A DNA stretch of 6,931 bases from an uncultured Opitutaceae bacterium (lineage in GTDB: Bacteria > Verrucomicrobiota > Verrucomicrobiia > Opitutales > Opitutaceae): NCBI GenBank assembly GCA_903885525.1, contig CAISJA010000077.1, forward strand, positions 1 to 6,931. Reading direction: 5' to 3'. The position numbers and the translations under genes were made by a program. The notes under the pieces are model-generated. The model was not told the DNA's origin and searched no databases. It saw only the letters and a list, made by a program, of their open reading frames with translations. This document shows positions 5,042-6,931 of the stretch, in pieces (the stretch's first letter is position 1; each line of letters starts with the position of its first letter).

Positions 5042-6931
5042 CTATACGAGCAAATTCAACAACTTGCCTTTCACATAAATGCAGCGTTTGATCGTCTTGC
5101 CAGCCACGTGGGGGATGAGCTTCGGGTGTTGGGAAGCGAGCGCGACCAGTTCGGCTTCCGTGATCGAAACCGGGACAACGGTATCGCCGCGCATCTTGCC
5201 GTTGACCTGGAAGACCACGGTCATCGTCTGCGCCACCAATTTGGCCGGATCGTAGGACGGCCACCCGGCGGTGGTGACCGATCCGGTCCCGTCCAGGCGG
5301 GCCCAGAGTTCCTCCGAGCAATGCGGGGCGAAGGGGGCAAGCAATTGGAGGACGTGGAGCAGGCTGGCCCGGGGCAGCACGGGCTCCTTCTGCAGCGCGT
5401 TCACCAGGATCATCATCTGGGCGATGGCGGTGTTGAAGCGCAGGGCTTCGATGTCTTCGCCGACTTTCCGGATGGTTTCGTGCAGCAGTTTGTCCGTGTC
5501 GGCCGACAACTGGCCGGACTCGGCCACGCGCGGATTGCGCCCACCTTCCTCCGTGAGGCATTCGCGCCAGATTTTGCGGAGAAACCGGTGCACGCCCTCG
5601 ATGCCCTTGGGGTTCCACGGCTTCATCGCCTCAAGCGGCCCGAGGAACATCAGGTAGAGACGCAGCGTGTCGGCACCGTAGGCGGCGATGATGTCGTCGG
5701 GATTGACGACATTGCCGCGGCTCTTGGACATCTTGACGCCGTCCTCGCCGAGGATGATGCCCTGGTGGAAAAGCCGGGGGAACGGTTCGGCCTGGGGGAC
5801 GACGCCGAGGTCGAAGAGCACCTTGTGCCAGAACCGGGCATAGAGCAGGTGCAGCACCGCGTGCTCGGCTCCGCCGACATAAAGATCCGGCACGCCCCAA
5901 TACTTCAGGGCGGCATCACTGGCGGGTGCCTGGGGATTGCGCGGGTCGAGGTAGCGCAGGTAATACCAGCAGGAGCCGGCCCATTGGGGCATGGTGTTGG
6001 TTTCGCGGCGGGCGCGGACCCAGGCCGGGCCTTCCGGCCGGGGCGCGGTGGCGGGGAGCGCGGCACCGGTCCCGACGTTGAACCAGATTTCGAGCCAGTC
6101 CGTGACGCTGGCCAGCGGGCTCTCGCCGTTGCCGCTCGGCAGGTACGATTGCACTTCGGGCAGCTCCAGCGGCAGGGCGGCGTCCGGCAGCGGCAGAGCG
6201 TAGCGGGTGACGCCGTGCTCGGCGAAAGTGACCGGGGCGGCGGGCAGGTCGGCCCGCCCGGCGGCGGCGTGGCGGTAATCGGCCTCGCTGACCCACACGA
6301 CGGGGAAGGGTTCGCCCCAGTAACGCTGGCGGGAGAAGAGCCAGTCCCGGAGCTTGTAATTGACGGTGCCTTTGCCAAGGCCGCGGCCAGCGAGGTCGGC
6401 GGTGATCCGCTTTTTCGCGTCCGCCCAATCCAGCCCATTGTAACCGGGCGAATTGATTAATTTGCCGTCGCCGGTGTAGACAAAGGGTTCTCTTTCGAAT
6501 TCGCCGGCTCCGCCATGTATCTTTTCCGGCGTGCCGCGGATGACTGGGATCATCGGCAGCGAATAGGTCCGGGCGAATTCGAAATCGCGCTCGTCGTGTG
6601 CCGGCACGGCCATGATGGCACCGGTGCCGTAGCCCATCAGCACGTAGTCGGCGATCCAGATGGGGACGCGGGCGCCGTTGACGGGATTGATCGCGTGGCT
6701 GCCGGTGAAGACGCCGCTCTTTTCCTTCGCGGCCTCGGACATGCGTTCCACGTCGCTCTTGGCGGCGGTCTTCCGGCAGTAGGCTTCGACCTCCGGCCGC
6801 TGACCGGCGGTAGTCAGAGCGCCGACCAGCGGGTGCTCCGGCGCGAGCACCATGTAGGTGCAGCCAAAGAGAGTGTCGGGCCGCGTCGTGAAAATTTTCA
6901 GGGGGCCGAGCGCTTTGTTTTCCAACTCGAA
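5042..6931 (-). CDS. leuS: Leucyl-tRNA synthetase, partial (N-terminus outside the window)
   Basis: The class I synthetase that charges tRNA-Leu in the cytoplasm. The visible 629 residues run from the start of the editing domain to the stop; roughly 240-250 N-terminal residues with the HIGH motif lie beyond the window edge (estimate from E. coli LeuRS, 860 residues). The frame is open to base 6931, reading Phe-Glu-Leu-Glu; the TTG at 6925 is an internal leucine codon, not the start. Editing (CP1) landmarks are FTTRPDTLFGCTY near 14-26 and AVPAHDERDFEFA near 108-120, containing the conserved aspartate that blocks cleavage of correct Leu-tRNA. The catalytic core resumes at RDWLFSRQRYWGEPFP (about 195-210), then TNTMPQWAGSCWYYLRYLDP, and KMSKS at 400-404. 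The anticodon-binding helical domain is about 480-560, and the C-terminal domain ends KGKLLNLLV. No frameshift or missing key residue is visible. It is functionally unrelated to the downstream export genes, 90 bases away. Confidence 0.98.
   Translation of the reverse strand, partial: FELENKALGPLKIFTTRPDTLFGCTYMVLAPEHPLVGALTTAGQRPEVEAYCRKTAAKSDVERMSEAAKEKSGVFTGSHAINPVNGARVPIWIADYVLMGYGTGAIMAVPAHDERDFEFARTYSLPMIPVIRGTPEKIHGGAGEFEREPFVYTGDGKLINSPGYNGLDWADAKKRITADLAGRGLGKGTVNYKLRDWLFSRQRYWGEPFPVVWVSEADYRHAAAGRADLPAAPVTFAEHGVTRYALPLPDAALPLELPEVQSYLPSGNGESPLASVTDWLEIWFNVGTGAALPATAPRPEGPAWVRARRETNTMPQWAGSCWYYLRYLDPRNPQAPASDAALKYWGVPDLYVGGAEHAVLHLLYARFWHKVLFDLGVVPQAEPFPRLFHQGIILGEDGVKMSKSRGNVVNPDDIIAAYGADTLRLYLMFLGPLEAMKPWNPKGIEGVHRFLRKIWRECLTEEGGRNPRVAESGQLSADTDKLLHETIRKVGEDIEALRFNTAIAQMMILVNALQKEPVLPRASLLHVLQLLAPFAPHCSEELWARLDGTGSVTTAGWPSYDPAKLVAQTMTVVFQVNGKMRGDTVVPVSITEAELVALASQHPKLIPHVAGKTIKRCIYVKGKLLNLLV

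Noticed and set aside
4449..5618. A 389-codon minus-strand frame bridging the end of leuS, the gap and the FecR-like gene
   Set aside because: It is out of frame with two convincing genes on the same strand, and its Arg/Pro/His-rich product is typical of a shifted frame in G+C-rich DNA.
5108..6460. A 450-codon open frame on the plus strand opposite leuS
   Set aside because: It is fully antisense to a well-conserved leuS with all expected motifs; the product is low-complexity and has no recognisable domain.
6923..6925. TTG at 6925 as a start codon for leuS
   Set aside because: The frame stays open to the window edge and LeuRS needs its N-terminal catalytic half with the HIGH motif; this TTG is an internal leucine codon.

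Overview
The window reads as a G+C-rich Gram-negative chromosome. It carries two signal-peptide-bearing outer-membrane or periplasmic secretion proteins and a two-membrane-helix bacterial tyrosine kinase. The gene order (FecR-like protein, beta-barrel, short OPX protein, Wzc-type kinase) and the LeuRS sequence resemble what I remember from Verrucomicrobiota, especially Opitutales. That placement is an inference from memory and was not tested. All genes lie on the minus strand, so transcription runs from high to low coordinates.

Layout in order of transcription: (1) 6931-5042 is leuS, leucyl-tRNA synthetase. It is cut by the window edge and lacks its N-terminal part, including the HIGH motif. 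(2) 5041-4952 is a 90-base gap with an AT-rich stretch that may hold a promoter, plus an inverted repeat. (3) 4951-4028 is a secreted FecR-domain protein. (4) 4031-2883 is an outer-membrane beta-barrel protein that shares an ATGA stop/start overlap with the FecR-like gene. (5) 2876-2259 is a short polysaccharide export (OPX) protein with Poly_export and SLBB domains. (6) 2249-93 is a Wzz/Wzc-type chain-length regulator and tyrosine autokinase with a C-terminal tyrosine cluster. (7) A hairpin plus U-tract at 28-1 looks like the intrinsic terminator of the unit.

Genes 3 to 6 are separated by -4, 6 and 9 bases, so they are almost certainly one operon. Read together they form a trans-envelope export machine for a polysaccharide. 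The kinase spans the inner membrane and controls polymerisation or export, the OPX protein bridges the periplasm, the beta-barrel supplies the outer-membrane pore, and the FecR-like protein has an unknown periplasmic role. No glycosyltransferase, flippase, polymerase or phosphatase gene is in the window. The terminator just after the kinase gene suggests the export module is a separate transcription unit from the polymer synthesis genes.

The most interesting point is the two-piece outer-membrane portal. The OPX protein is about half the length of E. coli Wza and lacks both a lipobox and the C-terminal outer-membrane-spanning helix, and it sits directly beside a beta-barrel gene. No rRNA, tRNA, CRISPR array, insertion sequence or attachment site was seen.
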